A stretch of 15,087 nt of DNA from Gammaproteobacteria bacterium (GCA_019136395.1 JAGVUH010000490.1:1-15087), one strand, 5' to 3'; numbered from the stretch's first letter, positions 1-9,202 are shown. Translations and numbers: made by a program. The notes: generated from the letters alone by a model not told the origin.

Positions 1-678
1 CTCGGTGTAGCCGCACAGGGCCGAGTAGCGGGCGTCGACAGTGATGTCCTTGAGATTGTTCAGCCCGGAGAAGAGGCTGACCTTGCTGAACTTGCTGACC
101 CCGGTGAGGAAGGCAAAGCGGATGTGGGCGTCCGCGTCCTTGATCACCGAGTAGAGATTACGCAAGCCATCGCGCATCACCCGGGCCATCACCGGATCGG
201 TAATGTTGTCGAGGATCGGCTTGTCATATTCATCCACCAGCACCACCACGCGCTCGCCGGTGGCGGCGTGGGCCTTGCGGATCAACTCGGCGAAAAAGCC
301 CGCCAGCGTCGGTTGCGCACACGAGATACCGAGTGCTTCCTGATTGATGGCCAACTGCTCGCCAATCTTGGCGTCAAGTTCGCCCGTCTGCCGCACCACC
401 CCACCGCCGAAGCTCAGCCGGACCACCGGAAAGCGCCGTGACCAGTCCCAGCGACTTTCGGCCGCCAAGCCTTGGAACAGCACCTGATTGCCACTGAACA
501 GTTCCGCCAGGGTATCCAGGAACAACGACTTGCCGAAGCGCCGCGGTCGGGAGAGGAAGTAATGCGTACCCTCCGCGATCAGCCGCAGGGCGAAAGCGGT
601 CTTGTCGACATAGTAAAAGTCCTCCTCGCGGATCTTGCGAAAGGTCTGAATACCGATGGGCAGGCAACGTCGGGACAT
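1..678 (-). CDS. AAA-ATPase-like protein, N-terminal part (partial at window edge)
   Basis: The reading frame is open for 226 codons from the ATG at 678 to the left edge, so the C-terminus lies outside. It begins MSRRCLPIGIQTFRKIREED, followed by YYVDKT. A Walker A-like RPRRFGKS lies at residues 44-51 and a Walker B-like VVVLVDEYDKP at 144-154. These are hallmarks of the AAA-ATPase_like family (Pfam PF09820), which usually carries a PD-(D/E)XK nuclease-like domain (PF08011) at its C-terminus; that part is not visible here. The biological role of the family is unsettled; genomes often hold many paralogues. The ATG is chosen because the only in-frame codons upstream before a TGA are TTG/CTG-type. 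No good ribosome-binding site precedes it. It is on the same strand as the large membrane gene but 218 bases away, so probably a separate unit. Confidence 0.9.
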   Translation of the reverse strand, partial: MSRRCLPIGIQTFRKIREEDFYYVDKTAFALRLIAEGTHYFLSRPRRFGKSLFLDTLAELFSGNQVLFQGLAAESRWDWSRRFPVVRLSFGGGVVRQTGELDAKIGEQLAINQEALGISCAQPTLAGFFAELIRKAHAATGERVVVLVDEYDKPILDNITDPVMARVMRDGLRNLYSVIKDADAHIRFAFLTGVSKFSKVSLFSGLNNLKDITVDARYSALCGYTE

Positions 679-896
679 GGCGGCGTGGGCGGAGCGCAGC
701 AATCAAGACAAGCGCTTGGATGTTAGCATGGACGCTGAGGCCCTGCCCGGAAGCCCGACCCGCTTATGCCACATCAGGCTCGGGAACCAAGTTAGGCTGC
801 ATGCCGTCTGCTTCACCCGGCGCTCTGAGGCCGAATTCCCGACAAAGCCCTATAGCAGGGAGCCATGGCCAAAAGGCCAACTCACCCCGGCCCTGC
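679..896. other. Intergenic spacer, no gene seen
   Basis: This 218-base spacer separates the stop of the large membrane gene from the start of the AAA-ATPase-like gene, both on the minus strand, so it should hold the ATPase promoter. The only -10-like hexamer noticed on the minus strand is TAACAT near 724-729, without a clear -35. A short inverted repeat, TGGCC-AAAA-GGCCA near 865-878, lies just past the stop at 897, but it has a 5-bp stem and no T tract, so it is not called a terminator. Confidence 0.4.
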
Positions 897-1616
897 TCAG
901 CCCTTCGTCCAAGGATCCTCCTCCTTGGAACCGGTTGCGGTCATCGTGGTACCAGCGGGACCCGGAGAACTCGCAGAAGGCGTGACACCCGAGGAACTGG
1001 TGGCACGCTCGGCAGTTCCGTCAGTCGCTCCCTCTTTCCCCTCGTTTCTCGCCTGGTCTCTCGCCACCCCGGTCTTCCCCCACCGGCCAAAGGCCGGACG
1101 CTGGCTTTTCCGCCACAGCCCCCCAGCGCTGAAGCAACCCCAGCCCCACCGCAGCCAGTTGAGCAGGCTGTTGGCCAGCCAGAGGGCCCAGGCGAGCATG
1201 AGCAGGCGGTAGACCCACAGGGGCACGGAGATCACCCCGGGCTGGGGCAGGGTCTCGGTGGCGCGGTCTTGGTACCAGAGGAGTTGGGTGATGCCGGAAG
1301 CAGTACCGGACCCGTTACCGGCAATCTGCATCTCCGGCTGGCCCAGCAGGCCCTCGGCGATCGCCGCCGCGAGGGCGCCCAGGGCCTGGAAGCTCAACAG
1401 GACCAGGCCGAGCTGCACCAGATTGAAGGCCCGATCGTTTAACCCCTGACCCTTGGCGCCGCGCCAGGCGAGGGCCAGCAACCAGGCGACGACGAGCACG
1501 GCGCCGGCGGCCGGGGCCTGGGTCAGGCCGAGCAGCAGCAGGCCCCACTGCCAGGCGCCGGCGGGGCTGAGGGGGAGGCGCGCCAGGGCCAGGGCGGCCA
1601 CCAGGATCAGGGGGAT

Positions 1617-1630
1617 CAGGCTTCCAGAAG
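1617..1630 (-). other. Frame change 3 in the large membrane gene (apparent +1)
   Basis: Upstream frame reads HGPTLGPAVLFW and then becomes Pro/Arg/Gly-rich. The next frame reads SLIPLILVAALALARL, an obvious membrane segment. One extra base (plus-strand T at 1622/1623) explains it. The three shifts sum so that the corrected length is a multiple of three. Confidence 0.75.
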
Positions 1631-2879
1631 AGCACCGCCGGGCCCAGGGTCGGCCCGTGCGCCCACAGCACCCAGCGATCCTGACCCAGTTCGATGCGGG
1701 TGGTGGCATTGACGCTGGGGATGCCCAGGCCCACCGCCGGGGCGGTGAGGTAGTTGGCGATGCCGCGGTCCTCGTGCCAGGACAGCACCGCCTCCTGGGT
1801 CCCCGGGTGGACCGGCAGCAGGACCTGCCCCTCCTCCTGGCGGATGGGCTGGGCGATGCCGTCCAAGGTCACGGTTTGCAGCTCGGCACCCGCCGGCAGG
1901 CTGACCGGCTGGCGACCGCCACGGGAGGCGCGCAGGATCAGCCGCAAACGGCTCTCGGTGGCCCGGTCACCCGGACGCAGAGTCAGCTCGCTGGCATCGA
2001 CCGTCAGGCTGGTGCCGGGGGCGCCGGCCGGCCGGCTGATCGTTAGGCGCAGGGTCTCACCGGCCCAAGGACGCCACTCGGGTTGCCACTGGCCCGCCGG
2101 ACTCTGGTGATGGATCGGGGCCAGGCCCGCGACCTGGACATGCCAGATGGGGCTGGCGTCCAGGCGCCAGATCTCGGTCCAGTCCTGGGTCGCGGGGGCG
2201 GTCAGAGTCAGTTCCGCCTCGGGCGTGAGCTGGGACTCCCAGACTAGTTCGCTCTCCCCGGCTTGCAGATGGGCGGTCAAGAGGCCGGCGCTGACCTTAA
2301 GCCCGGGCGTGAGGACCGCCTCTCCGGGCAGCAGGGGGATGGACAGGGTGAGGGGCGCCTCGGGCGAGGTGAGGCGCCGCAGCCGGGACTGGACCCGCCA
2401 GGAGAGATCGAGGACCAGGGTCCGCTCCAGCTCCATGAAGGGCGGCAGGGTGGCCGTTGCCCCGGCGACGGATGGTGAGTCCCTGTCGTCCTGACCCGGC
2501 CGGGCTGGCTGGCCGTTAGCGCCCGCGGCGACACCCTCAGTCCCGGCGAGCGGGGGGGTGTCACCGTCGATCGCACTTGCTTGATCTGGCTGCGTGGTAG
2601 CGCCACCCTTCACCGCCTCCTGACCCGCCTCGTCACCAGCCAAGCTCCGCGCATCAGTGGCCGTCTCCCGCATCAACAGGAGCTGGACCTCCGGGACGCC
2701 GTTGTCGCCGACACCGGCGATGCGCCAGCCGCTGCTGGTCACCGCCACCTGGCGGGGCCGCAGCGGCAGGGGCAGGCTGATCCGCTCCCGCGGAGGCAAG
2801 GCGCCGGCGAGGGTAAGGCGCTGACGACCCGCCGCCACCAGGATCCAAAGATGACCATCTGTGCCGCGCAGCACGGCGG

Positions 2880-2895
2880 TGGCCGGCTCAGCCGC
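2880..2895 (-). other. Frame change 2 in the large membrane gene (apparent -1)
   Basis: The sensible frame switches from LNLTATPDKLRL to EPATAVLRGTDGHLWIL within this stretch. The shift is opposite in sign to the other two and is explained by loss of one base or gain of two. The annotatable downstream start at 2874 would be a GTG inside the protein and is not a true start. Confidence 0.7.
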
Positions 2896-3092
2896 AACTT
2901 GTCGGGCGTGGCGGTGAGGTTCAGGCTGGGGATCTCGGCGCAGTCAGGCTGGCAGTCCGGCGGGGCCAGTAGCCGGGCCTTCAGCTCGTTAAGCAACTCC
3001 GGACCAGGCAATTCGCCCGCCCGGCTATCCGTGGCGATCAGCGTCAGGAACGACAAGCCGCCGGCCAGCCACAAGCTAGCGAGTCGGATCTG

Positions 3093-3308
3093 CCGAGGTT
3101 GGCTTGCCACCCCCGGAGTCGAACCCGCACCTGAATCCGCATCAAGGCCAGTAGTAGGGCCAGTTCTAGGACCCGAACCAAAACCTGAAACCCTGGCGGA
3201 TGCGCTGGCCGAAGCAGGGCCTGACTTCGAAATCGCAGCCGAACCGGATGCCAGGGCTCTTGAAGTCTCGGCATCCGAATCCCGGTCGGGATCCTGGCCA
3301 GAAGCGGC
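3093..3308 (-). repeat. Low-complexity alternating-Gly/Ser expansion inside the large membrane gene
   Basis: About 72 residues of Ser/Ala/Gly-rich sequence (pieces such as SGPASASASARVSGFGSG and TGLDADSGAGSTPG) sit between two hydrophobic segments. The DNA has a loose 6-base period and uses codons ending in A or T far more than the flanks. It resembles the segment in the hypF N-terminal third (8155-8295) and the rodA tail. A second, less regular linker in the same gene lies at about 2450-2650. Confidence 0.7.
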
Positions 3309-4235
3309 TTTCTGACGCTTTCCCGCGCCCCAAGGCCACCTCGTGCCCGGCCCCTTGAACAAACCCGGACCGCCTCGCAGCACAAAGATCAGCCCCGCCA
3401 TCAGCAGCAGCCGTAGCACCGCCAGGGCCAGATTGAGGTTGGGGGGGACGAGGACGAGACGGAGCTCCTGGCCCATCTGGACCGGTCCCTGCCAGTGGAG
3501 CTGAACCTGATTCCAGCGCCAATCCGGCAGACCAGGACCGGTCTGGGTCAGGGCGTCCGGATCCATACGGTTGAGGTCAGCGCCGGGCGCACTGGCCTTA
3601 CCTTCCAACCCCCCGCCGCTTGACTCCAGTCGTGAGAGCGCCTTGCCACGGGAGGCCAGGGACTGGCCCATGCCCGGCGCTGGGGGGGCGGCCGGGACCG
3701 GGCGCGGGGCCTGGTCGCCATAGGCCTCCGCCTCCAGGGGCAGCATGCCCCCTTCCCCGGCCAGATCCGTCTTCAGGGCCTGACCAGGCGTCGGCTGAGC
3801 CAGGTAGGGATGTTCGAGCTGGGGATAAAGACCCAGGCGCAACTGCCCGGCCAGGAACGGGATGGCGATCAGCGCAAGGACCAGGATGGACCCCAGGCGA
3901 AAGGCCTTGACCCAGCGCGCCAGGCCACTGCCCGTCGGCAGGACCCGCCCGAGGGCGATGGCGGCCAGCAGGCTCAACCACGCATACTGGGGCGCCTCGG
4001 CCTCCTGCCAGGTCAGGACTAACGCCACCAGGGCCAGGGCGGCGGCCCACCAGCCAAAGAGCCGGCCCACGGCCAGGGTGATGACCAGCACCAGGAAGAA
4101 GTCCAGCAGGGTCCAGGCCGCCAGCCAGCTTCCTGGTGCCCGGTCCACCCCTAGGGCGGCCAGGAGACGCCAGCCGGGGGGCAGATTGAGGTCGGCGCTG
4201 ACCTGGCTGAAGTCCCGGGCCCAGCCGGTGGCGGA

Positions 4236-4248
4236 GAGGCGGCTGGTC
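4236..4248 (-). other. Frame change 1 in the large membrane gene (apparent +1)
   Basis: Upstream frame reads VVLDGEPQSITLDPDQ and then becomes Arg/Pro/Gly-rich nonsense. The frame one base on reads RLSATGWARDFSQVSADL, which is family-like sequence. Removing one C from CAGCCGCC restores DQRLSATGW. The site has no homopolymer longer than two bases. Confidence 0.75.
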
Positions 4249-5580
4249 CGGATCGAGGGTGATCGACTGGGGCTCGCCATCCAGGACCACCCGTCCCAGG
4301 TCCATGCCGGGACCGGCGTCGAGACGCCAGCCCGCGGTCAGGGTCCCGGTGATGCGATCGCGCACGCTGTAGCCCTGGCCGTCGAAATCCAGCCAGAGGC
4401 AACGCTGAAGGCGCAACTGGTCCGGCTCCGGTTGCGGATCACCGCGGCGGATGACGTCCAGATGCAGCGTCACGCCAGGGGTCAGGCGATAGGCGGGCAG
4501 GGACTGCCAGTCCGCCGGTAACTCGGTCTGGCGTGGATCCAGGGCCGGCGCGCCCCCGGGCTCGGTCAGACGCACGGCAGTATTGGCCTGGTAGACCCAG
4601 AGTTCCTCCGCCGGCCAGGGCTCTGGCAGGTCCGGGAAGGGAAAGGCCGTCGCCTCTTGCGAATAGCGGGCCTGGAGGCTGAGTTCCCAACGACCGGGCC
4701 GGACCTGGAGCACCAGCCGACCATCCGCCTCCAGCCGCGCCGGCAGCGGACTGACGAGGGCCATGGGGATGACCCCGGCCGGCAGGGTCGCGGGCAGGCT
4801 GATCTCCCGGGGCCGCCCGGCGACCTCCAGTACGATTCGCGTGGTCAGGCGCAGCGGCACGCCCTCCTCCAGGCGACGGAAAACCTGGAGGTGGAACCGG
4901 TCCTCCGGGGCGGCGACGCTGGCCGGGGCCGGCGCCGGGGCCTGGTCGGAGAGCCAGACCTGGCCCTGCTCGTTGAGGACCGGAAACGGCAGGTCCCGAC
5001 CCGCCACGCGCATGGCCAGCAACGCCACCTGGGGCGGCAAGGTCAAGGCGGTAGGCAGGCGCTCCCAGCGAAAGCGCCCCTCAAGGCGGTAATGGCCCGC
5101 CGGCAGCCAGACCACCGGCTGATTGCCACGGCTCACGACCGGCAACGGCTGGTCCCCGCCACTGACCCGCACCTCCTGGGGCCAGGTCTCACCATCCCCG
5201 GGCAAGGGGACGGGGATGGGGCGGGTCGCGAAGACCCTAACGTCGAGACCGAACCGTCCCCCGGTAGTGTCCAGTTCCAGCTCCAGCCTGACCGGCCAGG
5301 CGCAGGGCCGGCCCTGGGGATCGCCCTCCAGCCGGGGACAGCTATGGGTGGGTTCGTCCCACAGGACCCAGTCCGTCCAGTCCGCCAAGGGCGGGGGCAC
5401 CTGTGCGATGGGCAACGGACTGGCCTGGCCCACTCCGGAGCGGATGAGTCCGCCCAGTAGAAACAGTAGGACCAGCAACGGCAGCCGTAGCCGCAGCGGC
5501 AGCCCCAACGGCGAAAACAGGCGGGTCAGCAAGGTCCTCGGCCGGCAACGCAGGGACGGGCGGACCATGGGTGGTCTCCA

Positions 5581-8565
5581 TCAGCGGGATGATGGAATAA
5601 GTGTAGTCGGGATCAGAGAGGCCGCCGCAATCACCGCCTGCCCCAAGGCCAGGCCACCGTCATTGGCAGGGACCTGGCGATGGCTGAGAACCCGCATCCC
5701 TCGGCCGCGCAACTCCCGGGCCAGGGCCTCGAACAGGGTCTTGTTCTGCATGACCCCGCCGGAAAGGGCCACCGTGTCCAGACCGCGCGCCTCCGCCAGA
5801 CGCACCGCCAGTTCGGCCGCGGCCCGCGCCAGGCCAAGATGGAAGCGGGCGGCGATGATCCCCAGGGCCCGCTCATGGATACCCTGATCCGCATCTCCCT
5901 GGCCCCGTTCCTTGACCACCGGCCCCATGCTCCCCCGGGCATGCTTCAGATTCTGCAGACCCGCAGCCCTTATTAGCCGCTCCTGGATGACCTGACCTGT
6001 ATCCCTAAGGTCCTGATCATGGATGATCTGGCCCGTACCCTCTTGGTCCCGATCCTGACTGACCTGGTCCCTGCCCTCCAGGGACAAAGCCAAGGGAACG
6101 TTGGCCAGATCCTCCAGCAGGCGGCGCCAGAAAGGGGCCGGGTCGAGCAGCCAGCGCCCCTCGGCCTCGACCAGACCGAAGGGGTAGGTCTCCCCGGCGG
6201 TCAGGGCCCGGGCATCGGCGGTGACCGCCAGGGTCTCCAGCTCGATGGCGGCCTGGCCCTCATAGGAGATGCCATCACGACACAACCCCAGGGCGGCGGC
6301 GACGGCATCGAACAGGCGGCCGGCGGAACTGGTCTGGGGGGAGTTCAGCCCCCGGGCCATCATGGTATCCAGGGTCGCCAGGGGCTTGGTGGCCAGGTAG
6401 CGGGTCAGTTCCAGGTCCGGATAGGCGGCTGTGACCTCCTCCCAGCCCAGGCAGGTGGCGAGTTGGGCGTAGAGGTTGCGCCAGGGTTCGCGGATGGCCC
6501 GCGCCCCGCCGGGCAGGGGCACCGGGCGCAACTGCCCCAGGCGCTCGTAGCCCCGGTAATCGGCGACCAGAAACTCCCCGCCCCAGACGGTGCCGTCCGC
6601 GCCCCAGCCCAGGCCGTCGAAGGCGATACCCAGGACCGCACCGGCGTCCAGGGGCCAGCCGGCATCCGCCAGGACGCTGGCGATGTGGGCGAAGTGATGC
6701 TGGACCCGGACGACCTCGATCCCCCGCTCAGCCGCCAGGGCCTGGCCCACCAGGGTCGAGCGGTAATCGGGATGGAGATCCAGGGCAAGCCGGACCGGCC
6801 GGTGGTGAAACAGTGCCTGAAAGAGCCCAAGGGTGCGCTCGAACTCGTCGGCGGTACGGGCATCCTCCAGGTCGCCCAGATGCTGCGACAGGATCGCCTG
6901 GGCGGGACTACCGCCACCCTGGACCGCCCCACCCATATCGGCAGCTGTTGGTAAGCTCTTCCCCGCCCCGTCACCCTCGGCAGAAATTGGTAACGGGGCC
7001 TCATTAAGCAGGGCATGGCCGGTCTTCCCCCCCCTCCCCACACGGGAGGGGGTTGGGGGGAGGGGGTGAACGCCTTCCTCCATAACAAGGGCAGCGCCAG
7101 ATCCAGCAAGTGGCGCCGAGACAGCCCTTGTGCCGGAGCGCAACAAGCAAATGGTGTTTTTCAGCTCCCCACCCAGGGCCAGAACGGGTGCCGCGACCGC
7201 GAAACCAGGCGGTAGATTGAGCGGCAGCGGCGCCAGACCCCGGGCACGCCGCAAGGGCCGGACCTCGCCGTCCATCACCCGCAGCACCGAGTCGTCCACC
7301 CGGTTGAAGATCTCGCGATCGTGCAACAGGAAGGCATCTGCCAGCCCGGTTAGGCGCTGCCGTGCATCGTCGTTAGCAATGCACTGGGGCTCCTCACTGC
7401 GATTGCCGCTGGTCATGACCAACGGACGGTTCCAGTCCCGCAACAGGAGCCGGTGCAGGGGACTGTAGGGGAGCATGAAGCCCAGGGTGGTCTGGCCGGG
7501 CGCGACCTGATCCGCCAGCGGCGTTGGGTCCGCTTGCTTCTTATCGAGGAGCATCACTGGCGCCGCGGGGCTCTGCAACGCCGACGCCTCGACCTCCGTC
7601 AGCCAGGCATAGCGGCGGATGACCTCCAGATCCCGGGCCATGAGGGCGAAGGGCTTGCGATAACGCCCTTTGCGCTGGCGCAGGGCGGCGACGGCCTGGG
7701 CATTGGTGGCATCACAGGCCAGATGAAAACCACCGATACCCTTGATGGCCAGGATCTGGCCCTGGGCCAGCAGCCGGCTGGCGGCGGCGACGGCGTCCAC
7801 CGCATCGAGACTGGCGGGCGCGATCTCCTGGCCCTGAACGTCCTCCAGCCAGGCCCGGGGCCCGCAGACCGGGCAGGCGATGGGCTGGGCGTGGAAACGG
7901 CGATCCGCCGGGTCCTCGTACTCCCGGCGGCAGTCCGGGCAGAGGGGAAACGCTGCCATGCTGGTGTTGGCCCGGTCATAAGGGATGGCGCGAACGATGC
8001 TGAGGCGGGGGCCGCAATGGGTGCAGTTGGCGAAGGGATAGCGATAGCGCCGGTCCGCCGGGTCCGCGATCTCGGCGGCGCAGGCGGCGCAGGTAGCGGC
8101 GTCCGCGACCACGCCGGTCTCAATCCGCCCGGCGACGCTGGCGCGGATGTGAAACCCTTCCGTCTCCACCGTACCAGCCCTGTCCCCATCCTCAGCACCA
8201 GTCCCAATCCCAATCCATGTCCCTGACCCAGCATCAGCCCCAGTCCTAGAATCAGCCTCGGTCCCCCTACCAGCGCCAGCCTCAGCCGCGGCACTGTCCA
8301 GTGCCGCCAGACCTGCCGGCCAGGGTTGCCGCTCCAGGCTGTCGATGCGCGCCAGGATCGGGCACTCGCTCACCAGACGTTGGCAAAAGGTCTCCAGCGC
8401 AGCCCCTGCTCCACGAGCCTGGATCAGTACCCCCTCGCCGTCGTTACGCACCTCCCCGCTAAGACCCAATTCACGCGCCAGCCGCCAGACGGTGGGACGG
8501 AAGCCGACGCCTTGCACCAGTCCGCGGACGCGGATGCGCTCAGCGGCAAGGGAGCGGTCGCTCAT
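5581..8565 (-). CDS. hypF: HypF, carbamoyltransferase of [NiFe]-hydrogenase maturation
   Basis: HypF makes thiocarboxamide on HypE from carbamoyl phosphate and ATP, the source of the cyanide ligands of the [NiFe] centre; it acts in the cytoplasm. All domains are visible. The acylphosphatase domain covers about 10-85, with Arg23 in GFRP and Asn41. The paired zinc motif is C159-X2-C162-X18-C181-X2-C184 and C209-X2-C212-X18-C231-X2-C234. A YrdC-like domain covers about 255-455 (KGIGGFHLACDATN, KPFALMARDLE, TSGNRSEEP). The Kae1-like domain starts at about 460, with the metal-site motif HHFAH at 623-627 and NDGG at 968-971. The protein is 994 residues against about 750 in E. coli; three in-frame insertions account for most of the excess. 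The ATG overlaps the upstream stop as ATGA, implying translational coupling. No other hyp or hydrogenase structural genes are in the window. Confidence 0.96.
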   Translation of the reverse strand: MSDRSLAAERIRVRGLVQGVGFRPTVWRLARELGLSGEVRNDGEGVLIQARGAGAALETFCQRLVSECPILARIDSLERQPWPAGLAALDSAAAEAGAGRGTEADSRTGADAGSGTWIGIGTGAEDGDRAGTVETEGFHIRASVAGRIETGVVADAATCAACAAEIADPADRRYRYPFANCTHCGPRLSIVRAIPYDRANTSMAAFPLCPDCRREYEDPADRRFHAQPIACPVCGPRAWLEDVQGQEIAPASLDAVDAVAAASRLLAQGQILAIKGIGGFHLACDATNAQAVAALRQRKGRYRKPFALMARDLEVIRRYAWLTEVEASALQSPAAPVMLLDKKQADPTPLADQVAPGQTTLGFMLPYSPLHRLLLRDWNRPLVMTSGNRSEEPQCIANDDARQRLTGLADAFLLHDREIFNRVDDSVLRVMDGEVRPLRRARGLAPLPLNLPPGFAVAAPVLALGGELKNTICLLRSGTRAVSAPLAGSGAALVMEEGVHPLPPTPSRVGRGGKTGHALLNEAPLPISAEGDGAGKSLPTAADMGGAVQGGGSPAQAILSQHLGDLEDARTADEFERTLGLFQALFHHRPVRLALDLHPDYRSTLVGQALAAERGIEVVRVQHHFAHIASVLADAGWPLDAGAVLGIAFDGLGWGADGTVWGGEFLVADYRGYERLGQLRPVPLPGGARAIREPWRNLYAQLATCLGWEEVTAAYPDLELTRYLATKPLATLDTMMARGLNSPQTSSAGRLFDAVAAALGLCRDGISYEGQAAIELETLAVTADARALTAGETYPFGLVEAEGRWLLDPAPFWRRLLEDLANVPLALSLEGRDQVSQDRDQEGTGQIIHDQDLRDTGQVIQERLIRAAGLQNLKHARGSMGPVVKERGQGDADQGIHERALGIIAARFHLGLARAAAELAVRLAEARGLDTVALSGGVMQNKTLFEALARELRGRGMRVLSHRQVPANDGGLALGQAVIAAASLIPTTLIPSSR
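5871..6078 (-). repeat. HypF insertion 3: degenerate 36-base / 12-residue tandem repeat
   Basis: HypF residues about 830-898, in the Kae1-like domain just before IIAARFHLGLA, are an insertion. Units starting on the plus strand at 5984, 6020 and 6056 are exactly 36 bases apart; the first two full units match at 26 of 36 bases, and a further partial copy begins near 5876. In protein the units read VSQDRDQEGTGQ, IIHDQDLRDTGQ, VIQERLIRAAGLQ, VVKERGQGDADQ and GIHERALGI: charged, Gln-rich and probably surface-exposed. Confidence 0.75.
6897..7125 (-). repeat. HypF insertion 2: about 76-residue segment between the YrdC-like and Kae1-like domains
   Basis: In ordinary HypF, the motif GGELKNTICLL is followed almost directly by LSQHLGDLEDA. 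Here residues about 481-556 lie between the two. The segment contains HPLPPTPSRVGRGGK, which is the readthrough of a GC-rich palindromic repeat. The insertion keeps the frame open, and the downstream catalytic domain is intact. Confidence 0.75.
7030..7052. repeat. GC-rich palindrome (GGGAGGGG type) inside hypF
   Basis: CCCCTCCC (7031-7038) pairs perfectly with GGGAGGGG (7044-7051) around a five-base loop, and one further C-G pair extends the stem to nine. A second GGGGAGGGGG follows at 7057-7066. From general knowledge, repeats of this look are dispersed between genes in many proteobacterial genomes, and their translation gives the PLPPTPSRVGRG-like peptide seen here. Confidence 0.6.
8155..8295 (-). 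repeat. HypF insertion 1: alternating-Gly low-complexity segment
   Basis: This encodes HypF residues about 91-137, between the acylphosphatase domain and the first zinc motif. The protein shows alternating Gly (GTWIGIGTGAEDGDRAG). The DNA is a degenerate hexamer series on the plus strand (CAGTCC, CAATCC, CAATCC, ATGTCC and so on). It does not interrupt any catalytic motif. Confidence 0.75.
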
Positions 8566-9056
8566 TGGCTGTCATAAAAGGAATGTCGGGAGATCTTGGA
8601 TTCGTAGGTCACCCGCACCCGCTCCGACTGGTTGAGATAGAGAAGCCAGGCGGTCAGGATGATGATCTGCTGACCGTTGTAGAGGAAGATCAGCAGATTC
8701 TCCTGGCTGAGCGAGATGTAGAAGGCATTCAGCATGCTCAGCAGGATTTTCAGCAAAAACAGCCCGGAGGCGATGAGGCGGAACTGGTTGTACTTGGTGA
8801 ACAGCGTGAACAGCACCACGCCGGAGGTCAGCAGGTCGATGAATAAGGTCAGCCTGATGGCCTGGCCATCAGGAGAGGGATTGAGACCGGTCGGCCCCAT
8901 TGGCGGATAGATTTCCGGGAACAGCAAGACCTGATAGAGCACCGTGACCACGAACACCAGGCCCAGGTAGCCGGCCAGGACCAACAGCCAGCCACCGATA
9001 CCAAAGAGTTGCTGCCTTCTCGCTTTCTCCTTGGGAATTTCTCGCCACTCGCCCAT
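8562..9056 (-). CDS. DUF2569-like four-helix inner-membrane protein
   Basis: A 164-residue protein of unknown function. It opens with a short basic segment, then GIGGWLLVLAGYLGLVFVV (19-37), the typical first helix of DUF2569 proteins. Three more hydrophobic segments follow at about 68-87, 92-115 and 120-141. The end, WLLYLNQSERVRVTYE, matches the family pattern of a final helix followed by a lysine/arginine-rich stretch. The ATG at 9056 is preferred because GGTGGAG precedes it by six bases. A second ATG at 9083 (with AGGA upstream) and the longer frame to 9203 are less likely, since their extra residues are not family-like. Its stop shares ATGA with the start of hypF, so the two are coupled, although no known role links this family to hydrogenase maturation. 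Confidence 0.82.
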   Translation of the reverse strand: MGEWREIPKEKARRQQLFGIGGWLLVLAGYLGLVFVVTVLYQVLLFPEIYPPMGPTGLNPSPDGQAIRLTLFIDLLTSGVVLFTLFTKYNQFRLIASGLFLLKILLSMLNAFYISLSQENLLIFLYNGQQIIILTAWLLYLNQSERVRVTYESKISRHSFYDSQ

Positions 9057-9202
9057 TGATCGCTCCACCTTAAATAAGACCATCGTTCCTACAGCTGGGT
9101 AACCCCGCCCTAATCTACTCCCCCCCAGGAAGGGCGAGAGTGGCTTGGAAAGGACAGGCACCTGGCTCTCACTCCCTTCGCGGAACATCAGAGAGCGGGG
9201 CA

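Larger units (their letters stand above)
897..5568 (-). pseudogene. Very large membrane/periplasmic protein of unknown function, broken by three frame changes
   Basis: Four overlapping open frames on the minus strand join into one protein of about 1556 residues: 5568 to about 4243, about 4243 to 2887, about 2887 to 1623, and about 1623 to 897. Each join continues sensibly (DPDQ/RLSATGWARDF; DKLRL/EPATAVLRGTDG; AVLFW/SLIPLILV). The first ATG lies 13 bases after the hypF stop, with TGGAGA upstream. An N-terminal hydrophobic segment (about residues 28-42) is followed by a beta-rich, probably periplasmic region with Cys77 and Cys89. Then come about four membrane segments (LLDFFLVLVITLA onward), another near LNLALAVLRLLLMAGLIFVL, a low-complexity linker, a second beta-rich region, and a C-terminal bundle of about four membrane segments. 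I recognise the architecture as that of an unnamed conserved proteobacterial membrane protein but know no function. Whether the breaks are real mutations or assembly errors cannot be told here. Confidence 0.75.

Noticed and set aside
4236..4248. Programmed ribosomal frameshifting as the reason for the frame changes in the large gene
   Set aside because: Three shifts of differing sign at non-slippery sequences in one gene are far more easily explained by indels.
5984..6076. Regular 36-base repeats that resemble a CRISPR array
   Set aside because: Units are directly adjacent with no spacers, are only partly identical, and are translated in frame within hypF.
6019..6954. Long plus-strand open frame inside hypF
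   Set aside because: Gln/Gly/Pro-rich mirror of hypF with no motif; the minus strand is unambiguously HypF.
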